DNA of 64,000 nt from Vibrio bathopelagicus (GCF_014879975.1 NZ_CP062501.1:930001-994000), one strand, 5' to 3'; counted from the first letter of the stretch, positions 18,780-28,707 are shown. A program made the numbers and translations. The notes: generated by a model from the sequence alone, not told the origin.

Positions 18780-19415
18780 ATGTTTAAATTTTATGATTTC
18801 ATCCGCGACATGGGCCTTCCGGTTCCTGAGCATATTTCCCCTGAAAATTCTTGTTTGATTCAGCATCGCTATCTTAAAGAGCGTTATCAGATAGAAGAAT
18901 CGTCAAAAGAACGCATTTTCCATTACTTAACTTCAAATGTATTAAAGCGTCAAAACTTCGGTGATGTCGGAGACGCTCAAGCCGTGATTGCTTTTTCGTT
19001 TGGTGATAGTGATTGTGTTAATCAGCAGTTAGCGAGCCATGTGGCGCTATTTTATCATTTGAATCCTTTGGCTTTTTGTTACGTGCAACAGGAGATAGCG
19101 AAGCATTTGCATCAAACTCCTTATGTACCGATAAAGAATGACCTTTATCAAACGACTGCGGATGTGGCAAAAAAGGCACGCGAGGATTTGGGGAAAGTTA
19201 AAGTCGCCGTTGTTGCACAATCTTGGCATGCACAGCGCTGTATTGAAACTTGCGAATCTTTGGGCTTTACGGTCGTTGCTCTGAAAGTGTCTGATGGTTT
19301 TCCTTCACAAGATCCTCAGCCTTGGGTCCGAAACCCAATTAATTGGATAATAAAAGAAAGTCATAGAGAAGTTGCGACAGGCTATGAGGTGAGCGAGCAA
19401 TTTAATCTCATTTAA
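18780..19415 (+). CDS. Hypothetical protein, weakly DUF218/YdcF-like
   Basis: This 211-residue protein has no signal peptide or TM. Its second half (about 135-205) holds a KVKVAVVAQSWH strand and an RCIETCESLGF helix, then WIIKESHREVATGYEV. This looks like the end of a DUF218 (YdcF/SanA-like) domain, where a His follows the strand and a helix leads to another strand. I could not find the rest of that domain convincingly. It is divergent from the DUF3131 gene and precedes the type I secretion genes by about 170 bases. Function unknown. Confidence 0.7.
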   Translation: MFKFYDFIRDMGLPVPEHISPENSCLIQHRYLKERYQIEESSKERIFHYLTSNVLKRQNFGDVGDAQAVIAFSFGDSDCVNQQLASHVALFYHLNPLAFCYVQQEIAKHLHQTPYVPIKNDLYQTTADVAKKAREDLGKVKVAVVAQSWHAQRCIETCESLGFTVVALKVSDGFPSQDPQPWVRNPINWIIKESHREVATGYEVSEQFNLI

Positions 19416-19587
19416 CTCAGGTGTTTATAAAATTAGATGAGATTCCAACTACAAATGAGGTTGATATGGTTTTGTCTGATAACGTTTTAAGGATCAATAT
19501 CTAAGCTTTTAAAAAATTGTATTTAGGCTGTTAAAAATTTGTCTATACTCACTCTATAATAATATGCAACTAGGTGAGTCTGGCTAT

Positions 19588-21345
19588 ATGGAAGATATGA
19601 CACGGAGTCCTTTTCGAACTGTGAAGAGGGAAGCGTTGGCCGCGGTTGGTTTTAGCATGGGGATCAATTTATTAGTACTCGCTGTGCCTATATACAGTTT
19701 ACAGCTTTTTGATCGAGTGATGAGCAGTGCAAGCTTGGAAACCTTGCTGGCATTATTGGGTATTACTCTATTTTTGGTCACCTCCCAGTCGGCTCTTGAG
19801 TACATTCGAACTCTTTTGATGCAACGTTCTGCGCTTAAATTGGACACACAGCTTAGTGGTCAGTTACTGGATTTAAGTATATCGACATCATCGCAATCAA
19901 ATAGCATTGATAAGCAGCCGCTCCACGATCTCACAACACTACGTAACTTTCTTGCATCCCCCTCAACATCTTCAATTCTGGATTTACCATTCACTCCGTT
20001 CTTTCTAATCCTGCTGTTTTTTCTACACCCATACATCGGGTTCGTTGCACTCACTGGCGTGATCATTTTTTCATTGCTTACTTTTGCAATGATGCTCGGA
20101 GGTAGAAAGGTCAGTGGTATGGCTCAAGAAGAGACGGGCAAAGTCGCCATGGAACTCAACGACTTTCTTCGTAATGCGCCGACACTGAAGGCTATGGGCA
20201 TGAGTCAAAACATAGGAAAAGTTTGGGAAGAAAAAAACAACCACGTCCTCAGTTTGCAATGGTTAGTAAACGCCAGAGTAGGTTTGTTACTCGCGGTTAG
20301 CCGTTATTTTAGAACCTTATTGCAGGTGGTCATACTCACACTTGGTGTTTATTTAGCGCTGCAACAGCAAGTGGGTCTTGGTGCCGTTATCGCGAGCTCA
20401 ATTCTGATTGGCCGAGTCGTCAGTCCTTTTGAAAGTGCGGTTAGTGGATGGAAGTCTTGGTATAGCGCATTTCAATCGTGGCGAAGACTCAAACAGTGTG
20501 TATCTCTTAGTAAAACGAAAGCCAAAACGTTGTTACCACAGCCTAAAGGCGAAGTGCAATTTAACAACGTGAGCTTGAAGTTCCCTGGAGCAAAAGCGCC
20601 GACTTTGCAGGGTATCAGTTTCAAGCTGGGTGCCGGTCAGGCTCTTGCAGTCATGGGTAATTCTGGGTCGGGTAAGTCAACTCTTGCAAGTTTACTGATG
20701 GGCATTCATAAAGCGAGTGTTGGCGATATCAAAATTGATGGCGCAACGGTTGAGAAATGGGATCAAAACCAATTCGGCCAATATATTGGTTATCTACCTC
20801 AGCATGTAGGGTTACTTGCCGGAACGGTTAAACAAAATATTTCGCGATTTGCAGAGTGTAATGACGAAGATGTAGTTTCATCTGCAAAACTTGCGTGTAT
20901 TCATGAGCTTATTATGGCGCTTCCTGAAGGGTACGATACTTATATTGGTGAAGGCGGAATTCTACTTTCCGGAGGCCAAAAACAACGAATTGGCCTTGCA
21001 AGAGCAATTTACTCAAATCCAAGAGTATTAGTATTGGATGAGCCGAATTCAAACCTTGACCCCGAAGGCGAAACCGCTCTGGCCATTGTTTTACAGCATT
21101 GCAAAGAACATAAAATTACCGTGGTAATGATCTCTCATCGACCGGGTTTCCTTCGTCAGATGGATTGGGTTATTAGTTTGAAAGAAGGACGTGTCGAGAA
21201 AGCTGGAACCTGTGAACAGTTCTTAGGGCTTAATGTGAACTCGCAAGGTAAGGCTGCCTCATTGAACAATGCCAACTCCCAACCTAAGACTCACTCTCAA
21301 ACTTCGAAGGTTTCGCCGAAGTCTCAAAATTCAGTACAAGGATAG
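19588..21345 (+). CDS. Type I secretion ABC transporter (PrtD/HlyB-type, no peptidase domain)
   Basis: This 585-residue inner-membrane exporter has about six TM helices in residues 15-300 and an ABC ATPase with Walker A GNSGSGKST (357-365), Q-loop, LSGGQKQR signature, VLVLDEP Walker B and the ISHRPG switch His. It lacks an N-terminal C39 peptidase or C39-like domain, as in the PrtD/LapB-independent class that exports C-terminally targeted RTX proteins. I chose the ATG preceded by AGGTGAG; an upstream in-frame ATG at 19564 has no SD. It should pair with the following membrane fusion protein and a TolC encoded elsewhere. The convergent RTX protein gene is the obvious substrate. Confidence 0.93.
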   Translation: MEDMTRSPFRTVKREALAAVGFSMGINLLVLAVPIYSLQLFDRVMSSASLETLLALLGITLFLVTSQSALEYIRTLLMQRSALKLDTQLSGQLLDLSISTSSQSNSIDKQPLHDLTTLRNFLASPSTSSILDLPFTPFFLILLFFLHPYIGFVALTGVIIFSLLTFAMMLGGRKVSGMAQEETGKVAMELNDFLRNAPTLKAMGMSQNIGKVWEEKNNHVLSLQWLVNARVGLLLAVSRYFRTLLQVVILTLGVYLALQQQVGLGAVIASSILIGRVVSPFESAVSGWKSWYSAFQSWRRLKQCVSLSKTKAKTLLPQPKGEVQFNNVSLKFPGAKAPTLQGISFKLGAGQALAVMGNSGSGKSTLASLLMGIHKASVGDIKIDGATVEKWDQNQFGQYIGYLPQHVGLLAGTVKQNISRFAECNDEDVVSSAKLACIHELIMALPEGYDTYIGEGGILLSGGQKQRIGLARAIYSNPRVLVLDEPNSNLDPEGETALAIVLQHCKEHKITVVMISHRPGFLRQMDWVISLKEGRVEKAGTCEQFLGLNVNSQGKAASLNNANSQPKTHSQTSKVSPKSQNSVQG

Positions 21346-21354
21346 GTGCAGAAT

Positions 21355-22668
21355 ATGGAAGGGAATTTCAGTACGCGAAAGCTCATTATATTAGGTTCGA
21401 CTATCCTAATTTTGACTGTCGGAGGCTTCTTATTTTGGTCTATGACGATGTCATTAAGCTCAGCTTCTGTTGCTCACGGTAACTTAGTTGTTGAAAGCAA
21501 AAGGAAGCAGATTCAACACTTGCAGGGTGGTTGGGTTAAACGAGTTTTCGTGAAAGACGGCGAGAAAGTGAAAGTTGGCCAAGTGCTTATCGAGCTTTCT
21601 GATAGTAAGTCTGAATCTGACTACAAGCGTTATTTATATCGAAACTTTTCTTTGATAGCGCAGCAAGCTCGGCTTGAAGCACTACTCAATGAATCTGAAG
21701 AGCCACAGTGGCCAGAAGTGTTGGTGAGCAATGAGGATGAATCTTTAATTGTTATGCCAATCATCAATAGTGAATCTGTTCAGTTCGAGCAAGGCTTGTT
21801 ACGAAAGCAATTAATTGATTCGCTATACACACAAAAATCCACGTTATACCGAGAGAAAATTCAAGGTAACCAGTTCCAGAGAAAGGCCGTGTCGTCTCAA
21901 AGAGATCTAATCAAGCAAGAGATTGATATGACCAAAGGCCTTGTGGCTAAAGGGTATGTATCTAGAACTCGTATGCTTGAGTTGCAACGACACTACGCAC
22001 GTATTGATGGTGAACTTGCGGAAATCAAGGTTACGATTGATGTCGCTAAACGCGAACTCGAAACTTTGGAAGAAACCTATAAAAGTCAGTTGTTGGATTT
22101 GAAGCGAGATTACTCACAGCAATTAAGAGCCGTAAACGATGAGGTTCGAGACATTAAACAAGTCATGAATACCTTGGAAGACGTTCGCTCACGAATTCAA
22201 ATTCGAAGTGAGTTTGATGGTCGTGTTGTTGGGTTGAATATTTCTAGCGTGGGTGGTGTTGTGCGTCCGGGGCAGGTTTTGATGGAAATTGTCCCTGAGA
22301 GTGATGAGCTGATTGTGGAAGCGATTGTCCCGCCAAGAGATATCGATATTGTTCGCTCAGGGCAGGACGCCAGAATACGCCTGACGGCTTATAGTGCAAG
22401 GCAAGTCCCGCCGATCTTGGGTGAAGTTATCCATGTTTCAGCGGATAGGGTCATCAAGGGAGGGGAAGCTTCACAAAGCGATCAAGGTTACCTCGTTAAA
22501 ATACGATTTGACCGTGATGATCTTGAGGCGCTTCGTACTAAAAGTAACATTGAGCTGTACCCTGGCATGCTGACAGAAGTGTTGATCTTAGTGGAAGAAA
22601 GGACGCTATGGGATTACTTAATTGGTCCGCTAACGAGTGGAATGGCGAAAGCAATGAGGGAGGCATAA
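21355..22668 (+). CDS. Type I secretion membrane fusion protein (HlyD family)
   Basis: This 437-residue protein has one N-terminal TM (about 9-31) and a barrel-sandwich (lipoyl-like) half with the QHLQGGWVKRVFVKDGEKVKVG region split around a long coiled-coil hairpin (about 130-285). The C-terminal half carries the typical FDGRVVGL and GQVLMEIVP blocks. It should bridge the ABC exporter to an outer-membrane TolC. The gene begins nine bases after the exporter stop (a GTG exactly abutting it is possible, but the ATG has AGGTG at better spacing). Its TAA overlaps the next ATG. Confidence 0.93.
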   Translation: MEGNFSTRKLIILGSTILILTVGGFLFWSMTMSLSSASVAHGNLVVESKRKQIQHLQGGWVKRVFVKDGEKVKVGQVLIELSDSKSESDYKRYLYRNFSLIAQQARLEALLNESEEPQWPEVLVSNEDESLIVMPIINSESVQFEQGLLRKQLIDSLYTQKSTLYREKIQGNQFQRKAVSSQRDLIKQEIDMTKGLVAKGYVSRTRMLELQRHYARIDGELAEIKVTIDVAKRELETLEETYKSQLLDLKRDYSQQLRAVNDEVRDIKQVMNTLEDVRSRIQIRSEFDGRVVGLNISSVGGVVRPGQVLMEIVPESDELIVEAIVPPRDIDIVRSGQDARIRLTAYSARQVPPILGEVIHVSADRVIKGGEASQSDQGYLVKIRFDRDDLEALRTKSNIELYPGMLTEVLILVEERTLWDYLIGPLTSGMAKAMREA

Positions 22669-22922
22669 TGGACGAATCTATGATGTTTTGGCTGAGTTTT
22701 TATTTCAGTTTCTTAGCTATGAGCACTTATGTTGGATTTAAAAAGAACAACCTAGTTGCTGGGGTTTTACTTGGGTATGTATTAGGTCCTATTGGATTTA
22801 TGTTGCTATTACTGAGCTTTGACCGTAAGCAGGGGCGGTGTCCGCATTGCTCCGCCAAGATCGACCGTCAATCGTACATATGCCCGAGTTGCGAAGAGAA
22901 GTGCTACAAACAGGTAATTTAA
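22668..22922 (+). CDS. Small membrane protein with C-terminal zinc ribbon
   Basis: This 84-residue protein has two hydrophobic helices (about 5-23 and 28-50), then a CX2C...CX2C zinc-ribbon (C58, C61, C72, C75) and an extra C79. The start ATG overlaps the HlyD stop by one base (TAATG) and has GGGAGG five bases upstream, so it is translationally coupled. A longer frame at 22608 would overlap the HlyD gene without an SD. No family function is known to me. Its place inside a secretion operon suggests a membrane adaptor or assembly factor, which is inference. Confidence 0.82.
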   Translation: MDESMMFWLSFYFSFLAMSTYVGFKKNNLVAGVLLGYVLGPIGFMLLLLSFDRKQGRCPHCSAKIDRQSYICPSCEEKCYKQVI

Positions 22923-22932
22923 GGAGGAGACA

Positions 22933-23667
22933 ATGGATAAACAAACGACAGCTCTTTCAACGCTATTGGCTTCGACTTTACTTATTACTGGCTATCTTGG
23001 GTACCATAATTACAGTGCCTCAATACAGCTCAGTGAGGCGAGTGAAACTATAACGACGCTAAATAAAGTCATTGATGATTTGACGGATGAGATGGCAAAC
23101 ATGAATTACGTCAAAACAATGGATGATGAAACCTATGAAAGTCAGGTTGATGCTGCTGATAAAAAGCTTGTAGAAAAAGCGCTTGAAATCGAAGAGCTCT
23201 CCGCATTATTAGCGGTAACTAATGCTAAATTGGCGAAGGCGGAGAAATCGGCAAAGACTTATCGTTCTCGATATTTTTCAGAAAAAAATTCGGTCAAAAA
23301 TGCCAAGCTTGCGATGAATCAAAAGCTTGAAAAAGAGAAAGTTGCATTAGAAAAACAAAACCAACAGGCGCTTGCATCCCAAATGTCAGAGCTTGAAGGA
23401 GAGTACTCCAAACAAGCACAAAAGGCTGAGACAGAAAAACGCGTTGATGAATTAATGACGGAGTTTGCTGATTTAAGAGTCGATCTTGATATAGTGAATA
23501 AGTGCGACCGTAATTATTTAGAGCGTTATGGTGAAGCCAAAAGTATGCTAAATCATATGCGAACTTATATTCAGCAATATGAATTAAGCCAAGAGTATTA
23601 CTTCTTTGTTATTTCTAATGATGCGCAACTAACACGTAAAACGCGTGAAATTTGTATCGAAGGCTAG
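22933..23667 (+). CDS. Membrane-anchored coiled-coil protein
   Basis: This 244-residue protein has an N-terminal TM or uncleaved signal (about 7-26), then a Lys/Glu/Ala-rich coiled coil over roughly 30-180 and a compact C-terminal segment with a single Cys (C193, in NKCDRNYL). It lies ten bases after the zinc-ribbon gene with AAGGAGG before the ATG, and ends the operon at a strong terminator. I do not recognise the family. An accessory role for the type I exporter, or a periplasmic spacer or tether, fits the position but is unproven. Confidence 0.8.
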   Translation: MDKQTTALSTLLASTLLITGYLGYHNYSASIQLSEASETITTLNKVIDDLTDEMANMNYVKTMDDETYESQVDAADKKLVEKALEIEELSALLAVTNAKLAKAEKSAKTYRSRYFSEKNSVKNAKLAMNQKLEKEKVALEKQNQQALASQMSELEGEYSKQAQKAETEKRVDELMTEFADLRVDLDIVNKCDRNYLERYGEAKSMLNHMRTYIQQYELSQEYYFFVISNDAQLTRKTREICIEG

Positions 23668-23744
23668 CCAACTAGGTTTCTACTGCTTTGATAAGTGGGC
23701 TGAGACCCAAGTTAAGCAGACTTATTCGAAGGATAAGATATTAG

Positions 23745-23777
23745 AACGTAAGAGCTTCACTGTTCTTGCGTTTTTTT
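23745..23777 (+). terminator. Terminator of the type I secretion operon
   Basis: A 10-base stem with two wobble pairs (23745-23754 with 23763-23772) closes an eight-base loop and runs directly into seven T. Confidence 0.85.
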
Positions 23778-23883
23778 GTTTCTGAACGGCTATCTAACGA
23801 GTATTTTCGGTCTGATGCTCTGCCAATGCTGGTTAATGGAAATGTAGCCCTAAACACCATTAACTAGACAGCAAACACCAGGC

Positions 23884-23915
23884 AAAAAATAACCTGCTAT
23901 TGGTAGCAGGTTATT
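23884..23915 (-). terminator. Terminator of the RTX protein gene
   Basis: A perfect 12-bp stem (23888-23899 with 23904-23915) around a TTGG loop is followed on the minus strand by a T-run. It lies 37 bases beyond the RTX stop. Between 23668 and 23952 nothing else than the two terminators is evident. Confidence 0.88.
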
Positions 23916-23952
23916 GATTGGAGTTATTTAATGGTTACGAGCTGACGTATCC

Positions 23953-26900
23953 TTATACTTCATTGGTATCAGGGAAATTAATGTCACCACTATTTAGATC
24001 GCTCCAAATGACGACTTCTTGCCCAGCTTCACTTTCAAATCGGTAGCCATACAGAGAGCCTGTATCGATATTGCTTTCGCGATAGATGTCTTGAAGTGAT
24101 TCACTCATTTCTAAGTGGCTCTCCGTGAGCTGCCAACCCCAACCAGATACATCAATGCTACTCGCTCCGGTACATACGAATTGTCCCGCAGTATCACCAG
24201 CCGTATTATTGGCAGCAATTTTATCCAAGGCGAGGGCGAGCTCTGTATCACTGGAGCTGATTTTTACCCCTTCAATCTCCTGGAATGTATTGTTCGACAT
24301 ATCAATCATTTGGCTTTGGTTGTCGTTGCCGACTACTAAAACATCGAAGTCTGAACCACCACTAAAGTGAACGACACCAACCTCACCGGATTCGAGTTCG
24401 TTTGAATCAAATATGAGTTGGTCATTACCCGCACCACCATAGAGTTGGTCAATGCCATCACCGCCGTCGAGAATATCATTACCAACTTGACCAAATAGGG
24501 TGTCGTTTCCGGAATCACCAGATAGGTTGTCGTCGCCAACTCCACCGTCAAGGGTGTCTGAATTGTTGTTACCGCTTAGGGTGTCGTTGCCGTCACCACC
24601 AGAAAGGTAATCATCGCCAGAGCCTCCGGACAGTTTGTCATCGCCACTTTCGCCATACATAATATCGTTGCCTCCGTTTCCAGATAATGTATCGTTCCCT
24701 TCTTCTCCGAATAGGAGATCGGCAGAACCTCCGCCTGAAAGGTTATCGTTGCCAGTGCCGCCCCAAAGGGTGTCTTCACCAGAATCACCACGTAACGTAT
24801 CGTTTCCTTCTCCACCTTTAAGGGAGTCGTTACCGGAACCTCCTGAAAGGTAATCGTTACCTAATCCGCCAACGAGGGAATCTTGGTCGTTTTGCCCGTA
24901 CATGGTGTCATTGCCGTCACCACCTTCAAGGAGATCGTCGCCGTCCCCTGCATAAAGTTTGTCGTTATCGGAACCGCCATAAAGGTTATCGTTTCCAGAC
25001 CCAGAGGATAGAGTATCTGCTCCGGCATCACCGTGAAGGGTATCACTTCCACTGGCTGACGTGATTGAGTCGTTACCTTCACCGCCAGTAACCGTACTGC
25101 TACCCGCAGTAATACTGATAGTGTCACTGCCTTCACCACCATCTATAGTATTTACATCACCAGTAGCTGTTATTGAGTCGTTACCGTCTCCACCTGCGAT
25201 ACTAACAATACCACCACCTGTAGAGCTGATAGTGTCAGCACCTGCACCGCCGGCTACGGTGTTATTCGCACCGGTTAGTTTTATGGTATCAGAGCCTTCG
25301 CCACCTTCGACAGTATTGTTGTCTGATGAGTCTTCAATATAATCGTCACCAGTGCCGCCGAGTAAGGTATCTGCACCGGAACCACCAAGTAGAATATCAT
25401 CCCCCGAATCACCAGAAAGGGTATTGGTACCGCTTTCCGCGGTCAATTTATCTTCGCCATCGCCACCGTGCAGTTGGTCGTTGCCTGCACCGGAGTAGAG
25501 TAGGTCGTTTCCGGCATCACCCATCAATGTGTCGTTACCGTCACCGCCAAAAATAAGATCGTTATCGTCGCCACCGGAAACGGTATCATTGCCTTCTCCG
25601 GCATCTACGAAATCTTCTCCTACGCCGCCAGATAAATCGTCGTTACCTGAACCACCGAACAAGTTATCGTTACCTTCACCACCTAAAGCGGTGTCTGCAC
25701 CGGTTCCGCCAAATAGGGTGTCATCGCCGGTACCCAAATTGACTTGGTTGCTGCCGGATTCGCCATAAACGTTATCATTACCAGAACCAGCGTCGACGGT
25801 ATCTACGCCATCGCCAGCAAATAATGTGTCATCACCATCGGCTCCAGTGATGGTGTCATCATCGGCACCACCATAGAGGGTGTCACTAGCGTTGCTTCCT
25901 ATCAGAGTATCATTACCGTCACCACCGTAGATGTTGTGGCTTCCCGTAGCTGCTGCTGTGAGGGTGTCATTCCCTTTTTCACCTAGGATCGTATCTTGAC
26001 CGTCATCGGTGATAATGTCATCACCATCTCCGCCAGCTAGGAAGTCGTAACCTTCACCCCCAACGAGTTCATCATTCCCGGAGCCACCAAAAATAGCATC
26101 GTTTCCGCTGCCACCTTGGATGTAATCTGCGCCAGCACCAGCATCTATATGGTCATCACCTGAGCCTGCATCAATGGTGTCGTTACCATCACCAGAGTAA
26201 ACTTGGTCGTTACCTTCACCAAGGGTGACATTGTCACTATTTACACCACCATAAACGATATCGTCACCAGTACCGGTATCAATCGTATTGCTGCCAGACT
26301 CACCATAAACGGTATCAGCACCTTCGCCCGTTGTTATGTTGTCGGTCCCCGAGCCCGCAAATACGGTATCGTCTCCAATTCCTGATGAAATAGTGTCGTC
26401 TCCCGAGCCTCCGGAGAGTAGGTCATCTTCAGTAGAACTAATTATCGTATCATTCCCACTGCCGCCATATATCTCACTGCGTCCTGTGCCACCGTCGAGT
26501 AGATCGTTACCTTCGCCTCCGACAAGGACATCATCTCCACTGCCGCCAGTGAGAGTATCGTGCCCGGCATCTCCAACCAGAGTGTCGTTACCTTCGCCGC
26601 CAGATATCGTATCGTTACCTTCACCGCCTAGGCCGACATCATTACCGGTTCCAAGAGTTAATGTGTCATCTCCGCCATTACCTTCAACTATGTCGTTACC
26701 GGCATTCGCAGTGATATCATCGTTTCCTTGACCACCATGTAGACTGTCAGACTCTTCCGAGCCTAGGAGAGTATCCGCACCGCTACCACCGTATAGCTCA
26801 CTTGCATTAAGACCTGCAATTAACGTGTCGTCACCGCCTTCACCAAAGAGTTGGTTATTACCTTGTATGCCTTGAAGGGTATCGTCACCTTCACCTGCAA

Positions 26901-28707
26901 AGATTTGGTCATCACCGCTACCAGCAACAATTGAATCGTTGCCCCCGCCAGCGAATGCTTTGTCGTCGCCTTCACCAAGATTGATGGTGTCCACGCCGCT
27001 TCCGGTAAAGACTGTATCGTTGTCAGTGCCAGACTCTACAATGTTGTCGCCGTCTCCGGCATAGATGGTGTCACTTCCTGTTCCAGAGGTGATGAGATCG
27101 TCCCCAGAATCTGTGTACATCAAGTCGTCACCGGATCCGGAATTTATTACATTATCACCAGCTCCTGCGAAAATCGTGTCGGCACCGTCACCGGAATCAA
27201 TGTTGTCTTTACCTGAGTCGGTGTAAATCGTGTCGTCCCCAGAACCTGACGTAATTTGGTTATCGCCGGTTTCACCAAATACCGTATCAGAACCTTCACC
27301 GGTATCGATGATATCGTCACCGGAGCCTGCGAAAATGAGATCATCGCCGCTACCGGTTGTGATGATGTCGGCACCTTCATTTGCGTGAATGACATCATCG
27401 CCATCGCCGCCGTCTATTGTGTCATCACCTAAGCCACCATACAGTTGGTCGTTCCCAGCACCCCCAGACAACGTGTCATCGCCGGCATCACCATATAGGG
27501 TATCTTGGCCGTCACCGCCTGATAAGTTATCGTTACCGAGTTCGCCAACTAATGTGTCGTCACCTTCATCACCAGTAACAACATCGTCGCCATCACCGCC
27601 AAGTAAAAGGTCACTGCCTTGGCCACCAGAGATTAAGTCGTCACCAGCGCCTCCTAATACGAAGTCATCGCCGGCGCCTGCGATAATGTTATCAACACCG
27701 TCTTCACCATGAATCTCATCATTACCGTCATCACCGGATAGGTAGTCGTTACCTTTACCACCAAACAATTTATCGTGACCTTCACCTCCATACAGGGTGT
27801 CAGCACCATCGTCGCCAATCAGGTCATCGTTGCCTTTCCCCCCATGGATCGTATCGTCACCTATCTCACCCATGAGTAGATCGTTACCATCGCCACCATG
27901 AAGGATGTCGTCGCCATCAGATCCGAGTAGGGTATCATCGCCAGAACCGCCATCGAGGTAGTCATCACCGTTCCCCCCGACTAAAACATCGTTTCCATCT
28001 TCGCCATAAAGCGTATCGTCATTGATGTCGCCGTCTAAAAAATCATCTCCGGTACCACCGTAGATCGTGTCGTCACCTTGTTGGCCTTTAAGAATGTCAT
28101 CACCGGCACCACCATCAATTGTGTCGTTATAGATGTTACGAACGTCAATGTTCATATCATCAATTTGGGTGATGGGTTGATTGTTGTCATCAAGAAAGGT
28201 AAACGTGATTTCACCGGAGTCACCGAGTGAGGATTCTGGAATATCGGTATCGATGCTGACAAGACCGTTAGCATCGACTTGAGCGATTTGTGAGGCGATC
28301 ACAGTACCATTTTCGTCTGTGAGTTGAACGGTAATTGAGCTGTTGCTTTCAAGCCCAGCGACCGTTGTTGATGTGTTGACAGCTTGGTTAACAGCAAAAC
28401 TATCAAGTCGAATTGTGTGTGACGATTGCTGGCCGTTTGTATTGTTGTCGTAGGTATAAACGGTTTGAGATTCACCCCATGAATCGTCAGTATTGACTGG
28501 GGCCTCAGCCGTCTCTCCTGTATCGTATTCAACATCACCTAATACGGTGTCTGCGCCTTCACCCGCTAAAATTGTGTCGCTGCCTTCACCCGCAGCAATG
28601 AAGTCATCACCCGCCAGCGTACTAATTTGATCGTTGCCAGCTCGGCTATTTACTGCGTCGTCTTGATCTGTACCTACAATGAGATCATCGTGTTTAGTTC
28701 CTTCCAT
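23953..28707 (-). CDS. Giant RTX-repeat protein, probable secreted calcium-binding matrix protein
   Basis: This 1584-residue, very acidic Gly/Asp-rich protein is built almost wholly of GGxGxDxLx nonapeptide repeats. A few repeats lie at residues 5-55. A roughly 130-residue Thr/Asn-rich beta domain (about 57-190, probably Ig-like) follows, then about 1240 residues of nearly unbroken repeats. The unique C-terminal 150 residues include one Cys and an acidic tail that should hold the type I secretion signal. No protease, lipase, adenylate cyclase, pore-forming or adhesin domain is visible. The start is the ATG with AGGAGG six bases upstream; the longer frame runs through that SD. RTX repeats fold into calcium-loaded beta rolls after export. 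Convergent T1SS genes and the neighbouring glycan operon suggest a CabA-like biofilm matrix role. Confidence 0.9.
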   Translation of the reverse strand: MEGTKHDDLIVGTDQDDAVNSRAGNDQISTLAGDDFIAAGEGSDTILAGEGADTVLGDVEYDTGETAEAPVNTDDSWGESQTVYTYDNNTNGQQSSHTIRLDSFAVNQAVNTSTTVAGLESNSSITVQLTDENGTVIASQIAQVDANGLVSIDTDIPESSLGDSGEITFTFLDDNNQPITQIDDMNIDVRNIYNDTIDGGAGDDILKGQQGDDTIYGGTGDDFLDGDINDDTLYGEDGNDVLVGGNGDDYLDGGSGDDTLLGSDGDDILHGGDGNDLLMGEIGDDTIHGGKGNDDLIGDDGADTLYGGEGHDKLFGGKGNDYLSGDDGNDEIHGEDGVDNIIAGAGDDFVLGGAGDDLISGGQGSDLLLGGDGDDVVTGDEGDDTLVGELGNDNLSGGDGQDTLYGDAGDDTLSGGAGNDQLYGGLGDDTIDGGDGDDVIHANEGADIITTGSGDDLIFAGSGDDIIDTGEGSDTVFGETGDNQITSGSGDDTIYTDSGKDNIDSGDGADTIFAGAGDNVINSGSGDDLMYTDSGDDLITSGTGSDTIYAGDGDNIVESGTDNDTVFTGSGVDTINLGEGDDKAFAGGGNDSIVAGSGDDQIFAGEGDDTLQGIQGNNQLFGEGGDDTLIAGLNASELYGGSGADTLLGSEESDSLHGGQGNDDITANAGNDIVEGNGGDDTLTLGTGNDVGLGGEGNDTISGGEGNDTLVGDAGHDTLTGGSGDDVLVGGEGNDLLDGGTGRSEIYGGSGNDTIISSTEDDLLSGGSGDDTISSGIGDDTVFAGSGTDNITTGEGADTVYGESGSNTIDTGTGDDIVYGGVNSDNVTLGEGNDQVYSGDGNDTIDAGSGDDHIDAGAGADYIQGGSGNDAIFGGSGNDELVGGEGYDFLAGGDGDDIITDDGQDTILGEKGNDTLTAAATGSHNIYGGDGNDTLIGSNASDTLYGGADDDTITGADGDDTLFAGDGVDTVDAGSGNDNVYGESGSNQVNLGTGDDTLFGGTGADTALGGEGNDNLFGGSGNDDLSGGVGEDFVDAGEGNDTVSGGDDNDLIFGGDGNDTLMGDAGNDLLYSGAGNDQLHGGDGEDKLTAESGTNTLSGDSGDDILLGGSGADTLLGGTGDDYIEDSSDNNTVEGGEGSDTIKLTGANNTVAGGAGADTISSTGGGIVSIAGGDGNDSITATGDVNTIDGGEGSDTISITAGSSTVTGGEGNDSITSASGSDTLHGDAGADTLSSGSGNDNLYGGSDNDKLYAGDGDDLLEGGDGNDTMYGQNDQDSLVGGLGNDYLSGGSGNDSLKGGEGNDTLRGDSGEDTLWGGTGNDNLSGGGSADLLFGEEGNDTLSGNGGNDIMYGESGDDKLSGGSGDDYLSGGDGNDTLSGNNNSDTLDGGVGDDNLSGDSGNDTLFGQVGNDILDGGDGIDQLYGGAGNDQLIFDSNELESGEVGVVHFSGGSDFDVLVVGNDNQSQMIDMSNNTFQEIEGVKISSSDTELALALDKIAANNTAGDTAGQFVCTGASSIDVSGWGWQLTESHLEMSESLQDIYRESNIDTGSLYGYRFESEAGQEVVIWSDLNSGDINFPDTNEV
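24405..28130 (-). repeat. Tandem 27-bp coding repeat tract (RTX nonapeptides)
   Basis: About 3.7 kb encode consecutive variants of GGxGxDxLx, so the DNA shows a degenerate 27-base period with recurring GG(T/C)GG and GA(T/C)GA(T/C) blocks. Variants such as SGSGDDTI and GEGSDTIT cluster in the middle (26200-27400), while canonical GGDGNDTL units dominate both ends. This suggests block duplications. Such a tract is prone to recombination and to assembly errors, so its exact length should be treated with care. Confidence 0.85.

Noticed and set aside
24115..27712. Many plus-strand open frames rich in Pro and Ser opposite the RTX gene
   Set aside because: They are antisense shadows of the GGxGxD repeats (Gly/Asp codons read in reverse give Pro/Ser/Val), with no ribosome sites.
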